In this document: positions 44,101-57,799 of the stretch, one piece after another
Position numbering within the stretch: position 1 is the stretch's first letter
How the letters are laid out: each line of letters opens with the position of its first letter
Assembly: GCA_963931865.1 (NCBI GenBank)
Contig: OZ007513.1
Span: 4,690,098-4,754,097, forward strand
DNA: 64,000 nt
Direction: 5' to 3'
From: Axinella damicornis
Taxonomy: Eukaryota > Porifera > Demospongiae > Axinellida > Axinellidae
Program-made: the position numbers and the translations under genes
The notes under the pieces: model-generated
Seen by the model: the letters and a program-made list of their open reading frames with translations, nothing else
The model's database searches: none
Told to the model about the DNA's origin: nothing

Positions 44101-47100
44101 TTGTCACTGTTGATACGTACAATTCCCAGTTCAAATGCACTCCTGTTTTGGGATAGACATGGAGTTTCTGCACTTATATTCAATGATTCTGAGGGAATAG
44201 GTCATTACGCTCATGTTACCACAATAGATAAGGCTTCATTATTGGGTATAAATTCAGTTGCCAAGGTGGTCATACATCATACATAGCTTGTATCCATAAT
44301 ATACGTTGTTAGTCTGCATCCAGTGTTCAGCAAATCAGCTCACTTTTGGAGTAAGTGCTCTACTGGGCATCTCTTGTTGTTCTGCTATAGATGAACTAAT
44401 CCTCACCTGTTTCAACACTGAGCTTCCTCCCTTTTAAACGGGTCAACAACTCATTTTTACCAGCTGACGGGCCAACACCTGTAATAACAAAGTAAAATTA
44501 CAAATTAATACCCCACTCTCTGTCTAATGATCTTAATCTGGATTTGTAACTACAAACACATAATAATATTATGTACCTTCAAGTTCCAAGGATGTTGAAG
44601 TGGACACTTTCCGCAGTGGCTTTCTGCTCTTCAAGGCACCAGTAATGTCAAAGGGGCGATCCTGCTGGTGTAGCTTCTTCTTTTGTGACTTTCCTAAAGT
44701 AAACAACCACATCAACTGAGGGTACAATATGGAGCTTCCATTACCACTTCTGAACCACCACAGAAGCAAGAGATCTCAAATACTGTTCAAGATGCCAAAA
44801 GTGTAATTATCTAAGCAAACAATCGTAGTGATGGCTTCAGAAAGGCTAGTAGATCATCCTGTACATAAATATGATTTCTGCTTCATCTTATGTATGCAAG
44901 TAATTACCAACCTCTACTTTTGACCTGCCATTATTCTAACAGTCGCATGGTATACAGAATTCTAACATAAGGAAACAAATGGAATGGTACGGTACGAGTC
45001 TTTACAATTGATGCCGAGGTTCGGAAGGCTTCTCCGACAATCATTTGTGGCACAGCATCGCTGCAACCAGAAGGCTTCCTACGAGAATCAGAAGGTTTCT
45101 TCTGAAGTGCGCTGGCTTTGTACACAACTAAGTTTCAAATAGACGGTGACACTTTGTTCATGGATCTTCCAGAGCTGTGTTTGTAAAAGAAACCTGGACC
45201 AGCAACGGTAAGGTTTCTGAATCTCGGCATCAATTTAAAGACACGTACCGTATTGCCAAGCATGAACCGAGGCTACAAATCGTGCCTCATCATGTTTGTG
45301 TGTCCTGTGCATAGTGGTGGAATTTAGGGTGACAGTGTGTGCAGTCATAGAGATGTGGTGGTATATATATAGCGAGAAAGGAGGGAACATGAGCAGCAGG
45401 TTCAGTGACAGTAGGTAAGGCTGATTCGGCAACCGACAGTGATAACTCTTGCTGTCAAAAACAGGTTGACACATGAGATGTTCAGCTGAGCAGTGTGTAC
45501 CAAGATTTTAGGGAAATTGTGCTTGAAAGTGACAGTGTAATGTAATGTAATTTGATTCCTGCAAGAGACGTTCAGCTGAGCAGTACGTGTGTACAATGAT
45601 ACGTAAAATTTATGGGAAATTGTGCATGCAAGTGTATCAGTCATTCAGTTTTAGGCGCAGCTCATGATAACTTATAGGTGCTGGTTCAACTCTAGCTCAT
45701 CTCAGCTACTCGCTGTTTATAGTGCTGAAGTCTTTCAATCCTACGCTGTAATTCGAAATTATGCATATCTCGCTTGTAGGTGCATATTTCCTTCCGTGTG
45801 GAGATACAAATATGCACCTAATAACTGGTATTTTGTTATCTATACTCTGAGGTTTGTTCTGTATTCAAAGACTACCATTATCTGCAAACACAAATTTCGC
45901 CTGTGCTTGCTAAATTAGTACCCACAATTTCTAGAACTATGCCTAGTGTACCTTGTTGTTCAGTTTTCAGTTTATGCTGAGCAATCATTTCGCTCAAGGT
46001 TTTCTGAGGTGTCGGGCCAGCTACAGGTGGTGGAGGGGGAGGTGGAGGAGGGACTCCTGCTCCACCTCCGAGGCCAGGAGGAGGTGGAGGTGGAGGTGGT
46101 ACAGGGTGGGCTGCACCTCGGCCCTGAGAGTGGGAGTTAATGTGGACAAATGAGAAGATGTAAATTCAGTAGCTACTCCATGCATATACAACCAGTGGCA
46201 ATGAAGTCCATGAGCTAGTACATGCTTATAAATGTGTTGTGCATAATTAAGCACATGGAAGGATCATTCTCTGTCCATAATATGAGCAGATACCAGGAGC
46301 GCTTAATGAGGTGAGGTGATAATGATTATGTGCTCGATTCTGTATCTGATACCGGTATACGTACAGTGCCTACTGGCACTTTTGATTGAGCACACAAAGT
46401 GCTGTAGTTCCCTTACTTGTGGTGGTAGTGCTGGTGAAAATGGAGGAGGAGGAGGGAGACCAGGGTGGTTGGAAGGGCGGGAGATAGTTGAGCTCCGGGA
46501 CTCCGAGACCTCCACCAAGGTGGAGAGATTCTGGGGTTGTTGAGACACTTTGCGACTTGGCCCAAGCATTTGTGGCGACTGCATTCGTATGCAAAATGTT
46601 GAACAAGCGCACCTTCTTGAAAGCAGGATGGTTCATTGTATGAAAAGGTTTATGTAACAATCTGGTATAAGTATAAGGTGACAATTAAGGCATCTGTGAG
46701 CTCAGACAGTATTTCTAGACCTCAGGGTGGATATGCAATTGTCTGAGCAGGGGCGGCAGCGGCATAAAAGAAGTGGTACGGCTCACTATCATAGCGCACT
46801 GCAGAAGGCGGTGCCCGGAGGGCGCTCTGGGTGTTGGCAGAGGTGTGAAGTGGCGATCTGTCCGCGCAAAGCGCGGAAAAAAATTTTCGCATATTTTTTT
46901 AGCGATGAGGAAGCGCTCTCGTAGCATCAAAATGGCCGTTTTGGGAAAGAAAAGACCTTGGCTGCTGTGGAGTTTCAATGGTAGGCCCACAACTAGGACG
47001 AGAAACAGCTGAGTCTGCATATAAGATCAAGCGTAGATTTTGCGTGACTACATTGCACGTGATATTATAATCAGGTCGGCTGGAAAAGTGGTCCGGCCAA

Positions 47101-50100
47101 AGCCGGACCAGCCGGACCGGCGGCGCCGCCTCTGCTGAGGTCAGGTTGTCACTCATTCAGAGTTTGTTTTCTGTATTCAGGCAAGAGACTACTGAGAAGC
47201 CACCCTCTAAGATGACAAAGTACATGTACTTGGTATATGTGGTTTGTTCAGTTGTGAGGAAGTATTGACATACTTGTTTGCTTGAAAATTTGCTGGAGGT
47301 TGTTGATGGTCGTCGGTTCACAGCAGGGGAGGGCACAGGGGGTGGGGCGCCCTTTGGGGGAGCTGGCACAGTCCTTCCATGGAAATGAACCAACTCCTCA
47401 CCATGAAGATCCGCTGCACATAACATGATAATAATAGCATTCAACTTATGGAGGTTGTTCAGCGAATTCCAGCAGACAGTAGGATACACTGCAGCCATTG
47501 TGTGAGGGCTTTAAATCACATAAACACCCTGGGAACTGGGGCAGTGTTAATTGGTCGAGCGCAATCAAAGGAATGGTTTGAGTCACTATGCTAGTGAAGA
47601 CATACTAATGTGAAGTTGCTTATACCTATACTTTCTGCCACAGAGACCAACAATTGAAATCGTGGGAGCTCACACGCCAAACCTGTTCCCCCGTGAAATC
47701 ACTAGCTACCACGTAAACTTTTAGATAGCAAGTGCTGTCTATGTGTACCTCTGGATGTGCTCTTCTTCTTTGGAAGAACATCCAGCAGGTTTGAAGGTAG
47801 ATACCCGGTCGCTCCATAGCAGTTTTTAACAAGCCACCAAGCACGTGAGTCATCCAACACCTCCACCTTCTCTCCACGGTGGATAGAAAGCTCTTCTAGA
47901 CCGGAAGCCTATACAGGCAAACATAATTACAAATCACTATCACAGTGGCAATGTTTTCTCAAATAGAGAGAGAGTTCAACCAGTGGACATAATGTTTCAT
48001 GACAGGCTTTATCCACAGTTCAAACAGTTACAAGCCAATTCATGAATGCATGTCTGAGAGTGTATAGAATTGTCCCTTTATATCACTCGCCACAATAACT
48101 CTGCTTGGACAGATGGATCATCTCATTACATAGGATTATGAACCTAGAGTCTATTATTGAGATAACCGAACTGGCAGGTAGTCACCTGGTAGTCAAACAG
48201 GGATTTTGCCACCTTGGTATCTGCGCTGTCATGGCTTCCAACTGAAGTAAGGCTCAACTGAGAGTTATGTGCCAGATGATACAGACTGCCTTCACTCTGC
48301 AAGTAAATATGAAGCAATATTAATACAAATTATAAACATACCAATACAGAGGTATAGTCTGAATCAAATTATGCTCATACAGTAGTCTGCATCGAAATGA
48401 GCACAGGATCGGAGGGAAGGAATACAGAAGCACGCATACGATGGTGTTGATAACAACACTTCAGATGACACAATTCTGACAAAGAGTTATGCATGGCCAC
48501 AATACCAGTATTACTCTTGACTGTGCATGCATGCACATTTGAGCTAAACCACTTCACTGAGAACTAACAGTGAATGATAAAGTGTGCGACTGCTTACTGG
48601 TCTCCTGGTGACTACAACCCCAGGTAGAATTGCGCTCGCCACCATGCCTGCCTTGGAGGCCACAGCTGCCGCAACAGCTGGATTGATTAGCAGGGTGGAT
48701 TCCCCCTCTGGCTGGTCCCCGTCATACGCGTCAGAATAATCTGAAGGCCTCTGCTCACGAGGGAGGGTATCCAGGGTGGGAAAGTTTGAAGGACAGTCGC
48801 TGGCGTTGTGCAGGTTAGGAGGGATGCATCCATCAGAGAACTCGATCTCATATTCAGGAGGGGGAGGGCGAGTGGGGGGCCACTGCTCACTTCATGTATA
48901 TAGTGTATGCACATGGGTAACATATACAGTGCAGTCAGTGTTGTAGCAACCAAAGAATTAACAATACCAGGTATTCAAACATTTCCTTGCAAGGCAGTTG
49001 CACGTTGATAAACATTTTTCGCTATAGCTAGTGGAAGGTTGAATGATTTGTTCCTTTCATGAACGTTACTACCTACCTTGTGATGAACCAGTTTCCACCA
49101 AGCTGATTCCACAGAGCTGACTCCCTTGCGGACAGCTTTCGATTCATGAAGTCGATGGCTTGCTTGCTAAACAAGGGCACCACCACACTGGAAGCTAGGT
49201 TGGGGCTGGAGTGAAGGTGATACTGGCAGTAACAACTAATCACATAACATATCACCATGAATTCAGTCACAGTTCCCATTTAGCCGTGAATATGCATACC
49301 AAATGCATAATTGTGTGGGACCCATTCTTTGAATTGTATACATTTACTGTAGCCTCGTTCTAGGTCCAGCTTTTCATTTTCATCACTTGCGGTACGTAAA
49401 ATTAATTTCCACATTCTTTCATGCAACCTAAACTGGCGTGCAGGCCTGGGAACGAGGCTACATTAAATTTTACTGTATATGAAACTAATCTGCTGACACG
49501 TTCAAAAATAAATTGCAGAAAACTTCATACACATTTCATTGTCAAGCTCAAAGGTGACCCCCAACCCGTGGCATAAATATTCTGACTGTTCTCACCCGTT
49601 GTTGAGGTTCACCAGCTCCTGTATATACCCAAAGATTCCTTTCATCAACTCAGTCGGGCTCGGAGAGCTAAGATGGTGGCCCAGCTTTGCAATGACCATG
49701 ATTCCATACTTGCACTTTTGGTAAGTGCATATGAATTCCTGCTCGGTGGGAGGCTCGGCCTTCTTCTTCAGCGCTTCTAGGGCAGCTTGGGTGAGAGTGT
49801 GAGAGTGTGTGTGTGGGAGGAGGAAAGGCAGGGGGAGCGGGGGGAGAGGGGGGGGGGGGGGGGGGGGATAATCAACTGAGGGTGAAGCCTGCATGTGGTG
49901 ATTATAGGTGCACACAGCCTGAGACTAACAGACCTGTCTGAGTGTGACAACAGACTTAGACTATGATTTCTAGCTTCAGTTTTTCCACATGAAAACTTCC
50001 AACACGATAGATCAAATATACTATATATATATATAGCTATGCATACTATAGTCTAAACAATAACAATTGGAATCAAAATAGCAAACCATCGTGCTTCTTT

Positions 50101-52981
50101 CTTTTCGATTTCTTCTTCTTCTTCTCCAGCTCATTCCATGCGGCTGACTTATCCTTCAGCAGCTTCATGAAGGCATCCAGGTCATCAAAAACATGATTGA
50201 TGATATCCTGTCAATAAATGAAAATGCCAGGTTGGTTAATCACTCAGAAAGCAGTAACCTGTTGTTGCCATGGATACAACATTCTATGTTAGTGCTGCTT
50301 ACCACATCACGCTGAATCCTTGATGCTTTCATAGTCCTCTTGATCTCTACCTCAGCCTTTCCACTTGCAGCTTTGGCATGCACATTACTGACATACTTTG
50401 TGCTAGCCTTGCTCACGAGGCCTCCAACCTTCTTCTGACGCTGCATAGGGGTGCCACCTGAACCCATGCTGCTATCATCCCTGATTTCCTGGCCGTGAGA
50501 GGTGGGTTCAGCTCTATTGGATGCAGCGGAGTACAAGAGTGGGTCAGTGAATGAGTGAGAGAGATGCCTTTCATGGACGTCTCCCATTGCTGGGCTGTTG
50601 CTGGCTTGCGGCCTGGCTCCTCCATCTGTGTGAAATGTGAGAGCAGGAAGGACTCTGTGATCATGATCATGAAGAGGTGGAGCCTAGCCTCGTTCCCTGG
50701 CGCCTGGGAACAAGGCTAGTCATAGAGCAGCAGAAGTGCGCATGCTAATGGGCTTCTTCATTGGAATGTTGACCTTATGTATGAGGATACAACTTGAACA
50801 TGCAGTTATAATTATAAACTGAAAGATATATAGTGGGGATTTACCGATATGTGGGGGGAGGACTGGTGTTTGTGAACGAGGGGGAGGGGGTTGACTAGGT
50901 GGAGGTGGGGGTGGTGCAGTTAAGGGGGGAGGGGGTGGCTGCACAGCATGAGGCAGGACACTCGTGGTGGGAGGTTGAGTCCTGGGTCCCAAGATCCAGT
51001 TCTCCCCAAGCCTTTGATCACCTGATGCCTGCTTTCTGTAATTGCTTTTCCCCTGCAAAAGGGACGAGCAATAGCTGACCCTTAACTTTCATACATAATA
51101 TCCCTCATGCATACTGGATTATATCCAAGACCTAAATGTACGTTTTTGAGAATGATCTCCAGTTGTGATTCTATGTACCTTTCTAACATCTTGTTGCATT
51201 TGACAGTGTCGCTTAACCGCAAGCTGGATCTCATTGCAAATGGTTTCAGCCTGTATGTAGGTGAAGATATAGATGTCACAAGCTGGGTATTACATTATGT
51301 ATACGCAATTTATATGCAGCTATAATGCCAACATGTGCACGAGTGTTGATGTTTAGCTGTATGTAATTACACATTGTTGACTCAAATGGGTCATTACCAA
51401 AACCTAGCACTAAAACAGTGTATGTCTAAAACTACAGCCATTAATATCATAAGTCAGTACAAATTAGCAATGGTGAAGCTATACGGGTCTGTGTGTTGGG
51501 AAGTATTTGAACTTGGCCTATAGCTACCCCTATCACCTGTAGTCAGCCAGAGCTTGCAAAATATAGGGCATAATTGTGTTTCACTTTAGTCCCTATACGT
51601 ATATTCAGTATGCATGTTTATAAACAAGAATTTGTATAAAACCTCTCCACTTACAGACGTCATTGCACACTGAAAGAAGTGCAGTTTGGGTCTTGGGCTG
51701 CTGAGGCTCTGAGAGCTCAACATCAGCACATTGCCTCCTGAGTCTTGAAGAAAATTGCAGCTGGCCACAGTGCTCAGAGGAATTACAGTCAGAGAGTCCT
51801 GGATCGATAACAGGTCAGAAGGTATTTATGCATAATACCCAGTGAGACCAAAAATGCAACACTTTCTTGCTTCTCTCTCCACTGTTGGACATACTCAATC
51901 ATCGATGGTTATGAGTTGTCCATCTTACATTTCTGCCAAGTTTGAGTTACCTACGGTCTAAGGGCTGGAATTAAATTACATGGTTGCAAACCATAATCAC
52001 CCGATAATATGCCCACCCTCGAAAATATCCCACCCTCCCATTTTCAAGGCCCCATGGTACATATCTACTTCTGAGGTCAGAACGGTATAGCTATAGGCAC
52101 TGCTCACCCTGGTTGACCCATCCTTGATGATGATATCAGAGCTGGTGACTGCCAGGATGACCTCCTGGGTCCAGATGTCCCCTCGTGTGATCAGATCACG
52201 CACTTTCCGAATGCTCTCAAATGGACTGAACTGTCCCTCTACGGGCATTGTGGCCAGGTGCTGTGGAGTGTGTAATAGGGAAAAGCGGATGTTTTCCATG
52301 CTACCAAAAATTCTGTGATTTTTCACTTTGTAAATTGGACATTACCTATGCAACTCTATGTAATGCCCTTGCAGTTATCCTGTGCAGATTAGTAACTCTA
52401 ACCATAGTATTACCCACTCGAGAGCAACCCCCCCCCCCCCCCCCCCCCCCCCCCAGTGCCAACTGAGCAAAGACACGGCCATGCTGTTGAGAAAGTCTCA
52501 TGACGAGTATGCTTGTCATTAGTAGTTAAATGGTTTTAACTAAAGTATATACGTACCCCGCTGATTCAACATCAATATTCTGACTGAAAGTGCCTAAACG
52601 AAACGTACACTTGACTGACGATTTATCGGTGCTAATGTCAAAGGATGCCAATGACTTCCAGATGAGAACATTTACTAAATCTGATGCACAATTAATAACT
52701 CCTTAGTAATCATACCTCTACAGGGAAGTTAGACTGTGCTGGAAGTGGGTCGCTAAGGTGGGTCACACCTGGCATACCCACATGGCGGACATTCAGTGGT
52801 GCTGAGATTTTCATCTCCTTCTTCTCTTTCTTGCTTTTCTCTAGAAGGAGCGAGGAAAGTAGTGTCTTTGTGGGTGCAGGCTCCATTTCTGGGGCAACTT
52901 ACTGTCCTTTGTTTTCTTATCTTTCTTCCTTTTCTGTCCCATGGGTGGAGTGTAAGGGAAGGATCCTTCCCTGCTGCTCAT
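41154..52981 (-). CDS. EPS8: EPS8-like actin capping and bundling adaptor, complete in 23 coding exons
   Basis: Exons, read on the minus strand: 52981-52903, 52840-52716, 52260-52108, 51798-51655, 51250-51179, 51052-50845, 50625-50303, 50207-50087, 49785-49596, 49205-49077, 48889-48598, 48296-48186, 47908-47749, 47413-47274, 46578-46417, 46123-45952, 45115-44996, 44693-44577, 44478-44407, 43996-43909, 43833-43704, 43064-42960 and 42329-41154. Phases agree and the total is 4389 bases (1462 residues), against about 820 in vertebrate EPS8. Domains: lysine-rich N-terminus, PTB domain about 60-190, a conserved middle region 369-530, SH3 640-700 (D-D-S-R-A-W-W...G-Y-L-P-S-N-L-L), proline runs, C-terminal SAM-like actin region about 970-1036, then a charged, glutamine-rich 390-residue extension. 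A CRIB-like I-S-A-P...H-V-G is at 38-48. In other animals EPS8 caps and bundles actin in microvilli. The first ATG is the first in its exon, and 5' non-coding exons may exist. Two splice sites (GTTTGC, GTACCG) are weak. Confidence 0.85.
49350..49460. mobile_element. TAGCCTCG-family inverted-repeat element in an EPS8-like intron
   Basis: TAGCCTCGTTCTAGG and CCTGGGAACGAGGCTA bound about 110 bp between the ninth and tenth coding exons. Flanks match at about six of nine bases. Confidence 0.6.
49845..49867. repeat. G tract (C tract on the gene strand) in an EPS8-like intron
   Basis: On the coding strand this C run is followed by CA repeats and then the acceptor at 49786, so it forms part of an unusually pure polypyrimidine tract. 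Confidence 0.85.
50685..50718. mobile_element. 34-bp collapsed TAGCCTCG element in an EPS8-like intron
   Basis: An almost pure palindrome, TAGCCTCGTTCCCTGG and its partner. Its flanks on both sides reappear next to similar elements at 54170-54200 and 54380-54480. Confidence 0.65.
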
Positions 52982-53585
52982 GAGAGCAACCTGTGCATGA
53001 ATGAGAAACCAAAGAAGCAAGGCTGAGAGTTTGTGTTCAATTGCTCCATGAGAGAATGCATTTAAGGTATCAGTTATGTGGGCTCCACAATCAATCTCTA
53101 TTGAACACACTCCTCGTTGGGGAGCCTTTGGCAGATCGCTGTGAGTGGGATAGAACCCACGGACATTTGGATGCCAGATACATCAGGGCAATTAACCCTG
53201 TGAAAACCTGCAAACACGAAAGCTTCAGCCTCGTTAACTACTCCTACAGTCATGGCCAAATTTGGTATATCTCATTTCAAGCTGGAACTTGTGCACTAGC
53301 TGCTATGTTCAGTATACAAACTGTATTGTTCATCCCTAGATATATACTAGTATTATTATCTATGGTTCATCAAACGTACTCTTGTCTGGGTGTTTGGTGA
53401 CCGTGCACTGGCTGCTTGTTGCAGTACAAATGCTGTGTCATCCTGCCTTGTCAGTGGTAGTAGTCTTTCCCCAGGCATGTCAAGAAAAGGACCTCCACTA
53501 CAGTACGTACAAACAGGTGAGCAGTGCAACTACGGTGTACGTATGCTGTACATGAAGTGTATAATAGATTATCACACAGGCAGTG

Positions 53586-53698
53586 TAGCCTCGTTCCCAG
53601 GCCTCCGCCCAGATTTTATCTCGCAGCCATGGAGAAAAATTGGATTTTTCTCCACCGCTGCAAGATAAAATCTGGGCGGAGGCCTGGGAACGAGGCTA
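53586..53698. mobile_element. 113-bp near-perfect palindromic TAGCCTCG element
   Basis: Arms of about 50 bp (TAGCCTCGTTCCCAGGCC, then CGCCCAGATTTTATCT) meet with a short loop. It lies upstream of the EPS8-like ATG. Confidence 0.8.
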
Positions 53699-54038
53699 CA
53701 GATAATGAAGGTATAGGAATATGGCAAGGCATGGAAACAAGATATGGATGATAATATTATAATATAGCCACAGTTATGTATCATCACGCTATCCCCTATA
53801 CATACGTATGTATATTTACCCCGCGTGCGCATGTGCAAAGCAGGGTTAAGCAATCGGTTTTGTCTGTCTGTCTGTCAGTCATCTGTTGTCAGTCATCAGT
53901 CCAGTGAAAAAAATGAAATCTCTCGACAAAGTAAATGACTTAGCTAAACAACAAAGAACTGCTCTATGTGTACCTGGCTGATGTCAAGGCGCTTCGTTCG
54001 TCAGCTATTTCGTAACTATTCATAACATTGCTTTCACC

Positions 54039-54176
54039 TAGCCCCATTCCCAGGCCTTCTACACTTCCAGTTTTTGCTCGCTTGCAGTGCATGCCTTCTA
54101 CACCTACAGTTTTTGATCGCTTGTAATATGTAAGCGATCAAAAGCTGGAGGTGTAGAAGGCCTGGGAACGAGGCTA
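54039..54176. mobile_element. TAGCCTCG-family element
   Basis: TAGCCCCATTCCCAGGCC and CCTGGGAACGAGGCTA bound about 138 bp with an internally duplicated CCTTCTACAC segment. Confidence 0.7.
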
Positions 54177-54338
54177 GGCTCCACCTCTTCATGATCACAG
54201 CGTCCTTCCTATAGGCATTCCGTGTGAGGCATGTGTTCTATGAACATCTCTAGTTTTGTATGCTGGACAGTGGTGCGTATAGTGTCTGGTGTTTTGTTTG
54301 AGTAGCGTATAGCTAGTGTCTGGTGTTTTGTGTGACTA

Positions 54339-54390
54339 TAGCCTTGTTCCCAGGCGCTTGGTAATTACCAAGCGCCTGGGAACGAGGCTA
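54339..54390. mobile_element. 52-bp palindromic TAGCCTCG element
   Basis: A near-perfect palindrome centred on TTGGTAATTACCAA. The outer TGTGAC/GTCACA bases also pair. Confidence 0.75.
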
Positions 54391-54479
54391 GTCACAGATC
54401 AGCAGAAGTACACATACTAAAGGGCTTCTTTATTGGGATGTTGACCTAATTATAATTAGTGTACGGGGATAGACATGAA

Positions 54480-57400
54480 TCAGTCCTCTCCGCAGGTACA
54501 CAGTAAAATTAGCTATCAGATTCAATATCCGCATTCAATGGATTTCTTAGTGAAATGGTAACAGGCCCACCCCACCTTGTACACTTTGTAAACAATGATC
54601 ACATAGCGATATGGGCAACAACAGGTGTTTATATTTATATTCATGAGGTGGGTATATACTTCTTTGTATTCATACAAGTAGGTGTGCACTTACTTCATGT
54701 TGGGCTGTGGCCTGAGAGCAGGCATGGGAGTCAACAACTGGGTTTCACTGTGAACGCCCTAGGTTAATGTAGACAGTACTCAGGTTATGTCTGAAACAAA
54801 CACATCATGGCGGATGTATATATACACGGTACAAGGCGAAGGTGCCATTCGGGAAGCAACTGACTGTACTATGGCTGTGACCAGGGTTGTAACTTGAAGT
54901 TTCACCCTGTAAAGGTAACTCACAGTGGCCGGAGTTTGTCAGTGTCAAAGAGGTAATTACGGAAGTTGTCACTTGCTCACAAGGAGGTTTAGGATTGAGA
55001 CCCTGGTTGCAGCTATACATGTAAGTACGTACAGCTCTTGTGGTAGCAACCACCCCTTCAACATTCTAAGCCCACATGCACACAGTTATAGAATTATGCA
55101 AATGACATGATATAGACTCACTGCATCCAGTCCTGATAGGAGTACGCCATATCAACATCAGCAGAGAAGGAAAGAGAAAGAAAGTTACCAATAAAAAAGA
55201 AATCGGTATTCACCACTGCATGCAGCTTCATCTAGTTATCTTACAAAATTAATGTAAATGCAACATGGCAGAAGCTTCACATATAGCCGTACACTCTACA
55301 TACGTATATATGAACAACAGTGTCTGTTTAGCCGGCATACACATACAAGTCATACACATACAAGTAATCACCAGCTATTCTGAATTGCCCCTGAACCTGA
55401 GACCATGACGAAGTATGGTCATTGGTGGCACGTTTTGGACCTGCTGTGGCAGGTGGCTAAACAGGACTTGCAGTGTAAACATCAGTGTAGGATGTAGCAC
55501 TGTACCTCCATTTGGTTCCAAGGTCCAAGCAAGGTTTGGATTGGAACCACCCAGGCTGCCCTCACCGTGTCTGTGGTAAGTTATTCATAAAGAAGAATAT
55601 GAAGGTAAAGTCTCGTTTACAAGCTATACATACATACTATATTCACGGCTTCGGAGTATAATGGCTGCTCAGTCCTCTTGGAATACCAAGAGGATTTGGT
55701 TGTCGAGCATTGACAGGATGGATACTTTTTGGCTGGTATTGATAGGGGATGCCCCTACCTTCCATAAAGGGCCATAGGGAGTGGCTTCTATTGTGTGCTT
55801 AGCTGTTACTGGCTGCGCTTTGACAATCGTGTGTGCACATAAATGTGCACTTCGCGTGGAAAGAGTTTAGCTCCATTGAAGAGAGTGCAAAATAATATTA
55901 CTGCGGTGTGCATTGGAATGAGCAGTTGTTTGCTAATGAGTAAGTTCCCGCAGAGTAAGTTCCTGCTAATGAATAAGTTCCTACTGATCAGGCTGTTACT
56001 GTCATGATATCTAACACACGAGTGATTGTGACAGTGACGTGGTTGGCTCAGCGGCCGAGGACAAACTACATAGTAGTGACTGTAGCATAAACATAGCAGT
56101 ACAGTAGAATAATATTGAGAGCACATGTAAGAGCACTAGTCATGTCTTTGTGCTTGTACTTTTGCTCTTGTGTTTGTACGTGGTTATTGGCCTGTATTAG
56201 CGTAGTAGCTATTGCCAATACCCAGAATTAACAAATTTATTCAGTAAAAAAAATGGTAAAGGTTGAAATAATGCTGAATGAGAGCACATAAATATCCATA
56301 CGTACTATGGCTTGCACGGTGTGAATCTGAAGTACTAGTGTTTTGATGTTACTGCCCAAAACACTAATCAGCTATATACAGTATGTATACAAAGACTGCA
56401 GGTTGCCGGTATGTTATGAAACATTCATAGACCACGTACAGTGCATTATCTATACACAGTCACATGATTGATCTGATTTGCAAACGTTCTTAGTGTAAGC
56501 TGCCAACTATCAGTTTCAGTTTGCAATTCATATCTCAGTCCAGGAATGATTTGGGCCCGGGAACTTCATTCATGTGGCAATGAGAACAAGCACACGCTCA
56601 CAAAACGACATTTTTGTGATGCCTATTCCAAATCAGTTATCGACTAGAAAGCGAACCTTTTACTCTAAGCTTTAATGGACTGACAGGCTTCCTGTACGTA
56701 GCTACCAGAGTGTTAGCCAATCAACTGGTTTCTGACATGTATTGCTATAATGATTCCTGTGCAGAGTGTGACGTGTTCGGACTATTGAATCACCAACTAC
56801 AGCTAGCAACTAGGCTACTGCTGACTTGGCGTAATGAATCTTCCTGAAAACTGGCCACAGAAAACACAGGTAGAGTTGCAGGTAGTGGGATCAGAACTGC
56901 CATTGGCACCGTTCTGCCTGTCTTGGTGAACGGTAGGTCTGACCATGGATTATAGAGCATCCATGGTCTGACTGAAGCTGGTTCTTCGCAAATCAGTAAT
57001 CTCATCTTGCAAGTAGACATGCAAAAGGTAGACTGCAGTAATGTGTTAACATTCGGTTAAAAGGCCGTTACCTCACTGTACATTCACATGGAAGTATTCT
57101 ATCGGGGTATCGGTCCATACTTGGCAGCTTACACTACTTGATTGTAACCTGAAAACAAGCTGGATACATGTCAATAGCTATATCCTAACAACAGTGACAG
57201 CTTACTTTGATTTTTTCACTGGCATGATACTGTGTAGGTGATAATGTATTTTCTTGAAAGTGCCTACATGGATGGAGAAAGAGAACATGTAAAATATATC
57301 TTTTGTACGTACCAGTCACAAAATGCCTGAAGTAGCTAAACACAGAAGTAAGATGGGCCTGAGTTCTGTAGAACAACAAACCTAGACACACGAAACATGA

Positions 57401-57640
57401 AATGAACTGGGACAGTGGCAAGAATCAGAACTATATACACACAGAGGTGAATTTCAGCATGGTACCTGATACTAGTTTCTTTACCTTCTAAAAGACCGGC
57501 CTTGAACTTGGGCCGGGATTGGAAGCAGAACCGAGCTCTTGCGCACAGATCAACGGTTTGCCAAGCCGGAGTGCAAGCGTGCAAGCTGCTCCTCCCACTT
57601 TGATCGCGGCCAAGGAGATAAACAAGCAGATCCACCCCTT
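54480..57640. other. Region between the EPS8-like and plastin genes
   Basis: No coding exon could be supported. Leaders of either gene could lie here. A minus-strand frame at 57020-56790 is open but unrecognised. Confidence 0.5.
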
Positions 57641-57649
57641 TACAGATTC

Positions 57650-57690
57650 TTCCAATGACGTCACCCATACTCACGCATGCGCACAAAAGT
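57650..57690 (+). promoter_or_regulatory. Probable plastin promoter sites
   Basis: TGACGTCA (57656-57663), a CRE-type site, is followed by CGCATGCGCA (57674-57683), an NRF1-type palindrome. The pair lies about 120-150 bp before the start codon, typical of TATA-less animal promoters. Function is inferred. Confidence 0.5.
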
Positions 57691-57799
57691 CATTGCAGAC
57701 CGGAAACAAGCAGAGCTCGAGCTTAATTTTAGCCCTGTCGAGGTGTCTTTGATTTTGCGATTGTGCTGCTGCTTGCACTGTGTCGAGGAGGGTATCAGA

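Noticed and set aside
45952..46123. WH2 actin-binding motif at the end of the proline-rich exon
   Set aside because: The T-L-S-E-M-I-A-Q-H-K-L-K stretch lacks the spacing and conserved residues of a WH2 motif.
46420..47160. Separate small genes in EPS8-like introns
   Set aside because: The frames lack acceptor and donor support; only exons that keep phase with the gene were kept.
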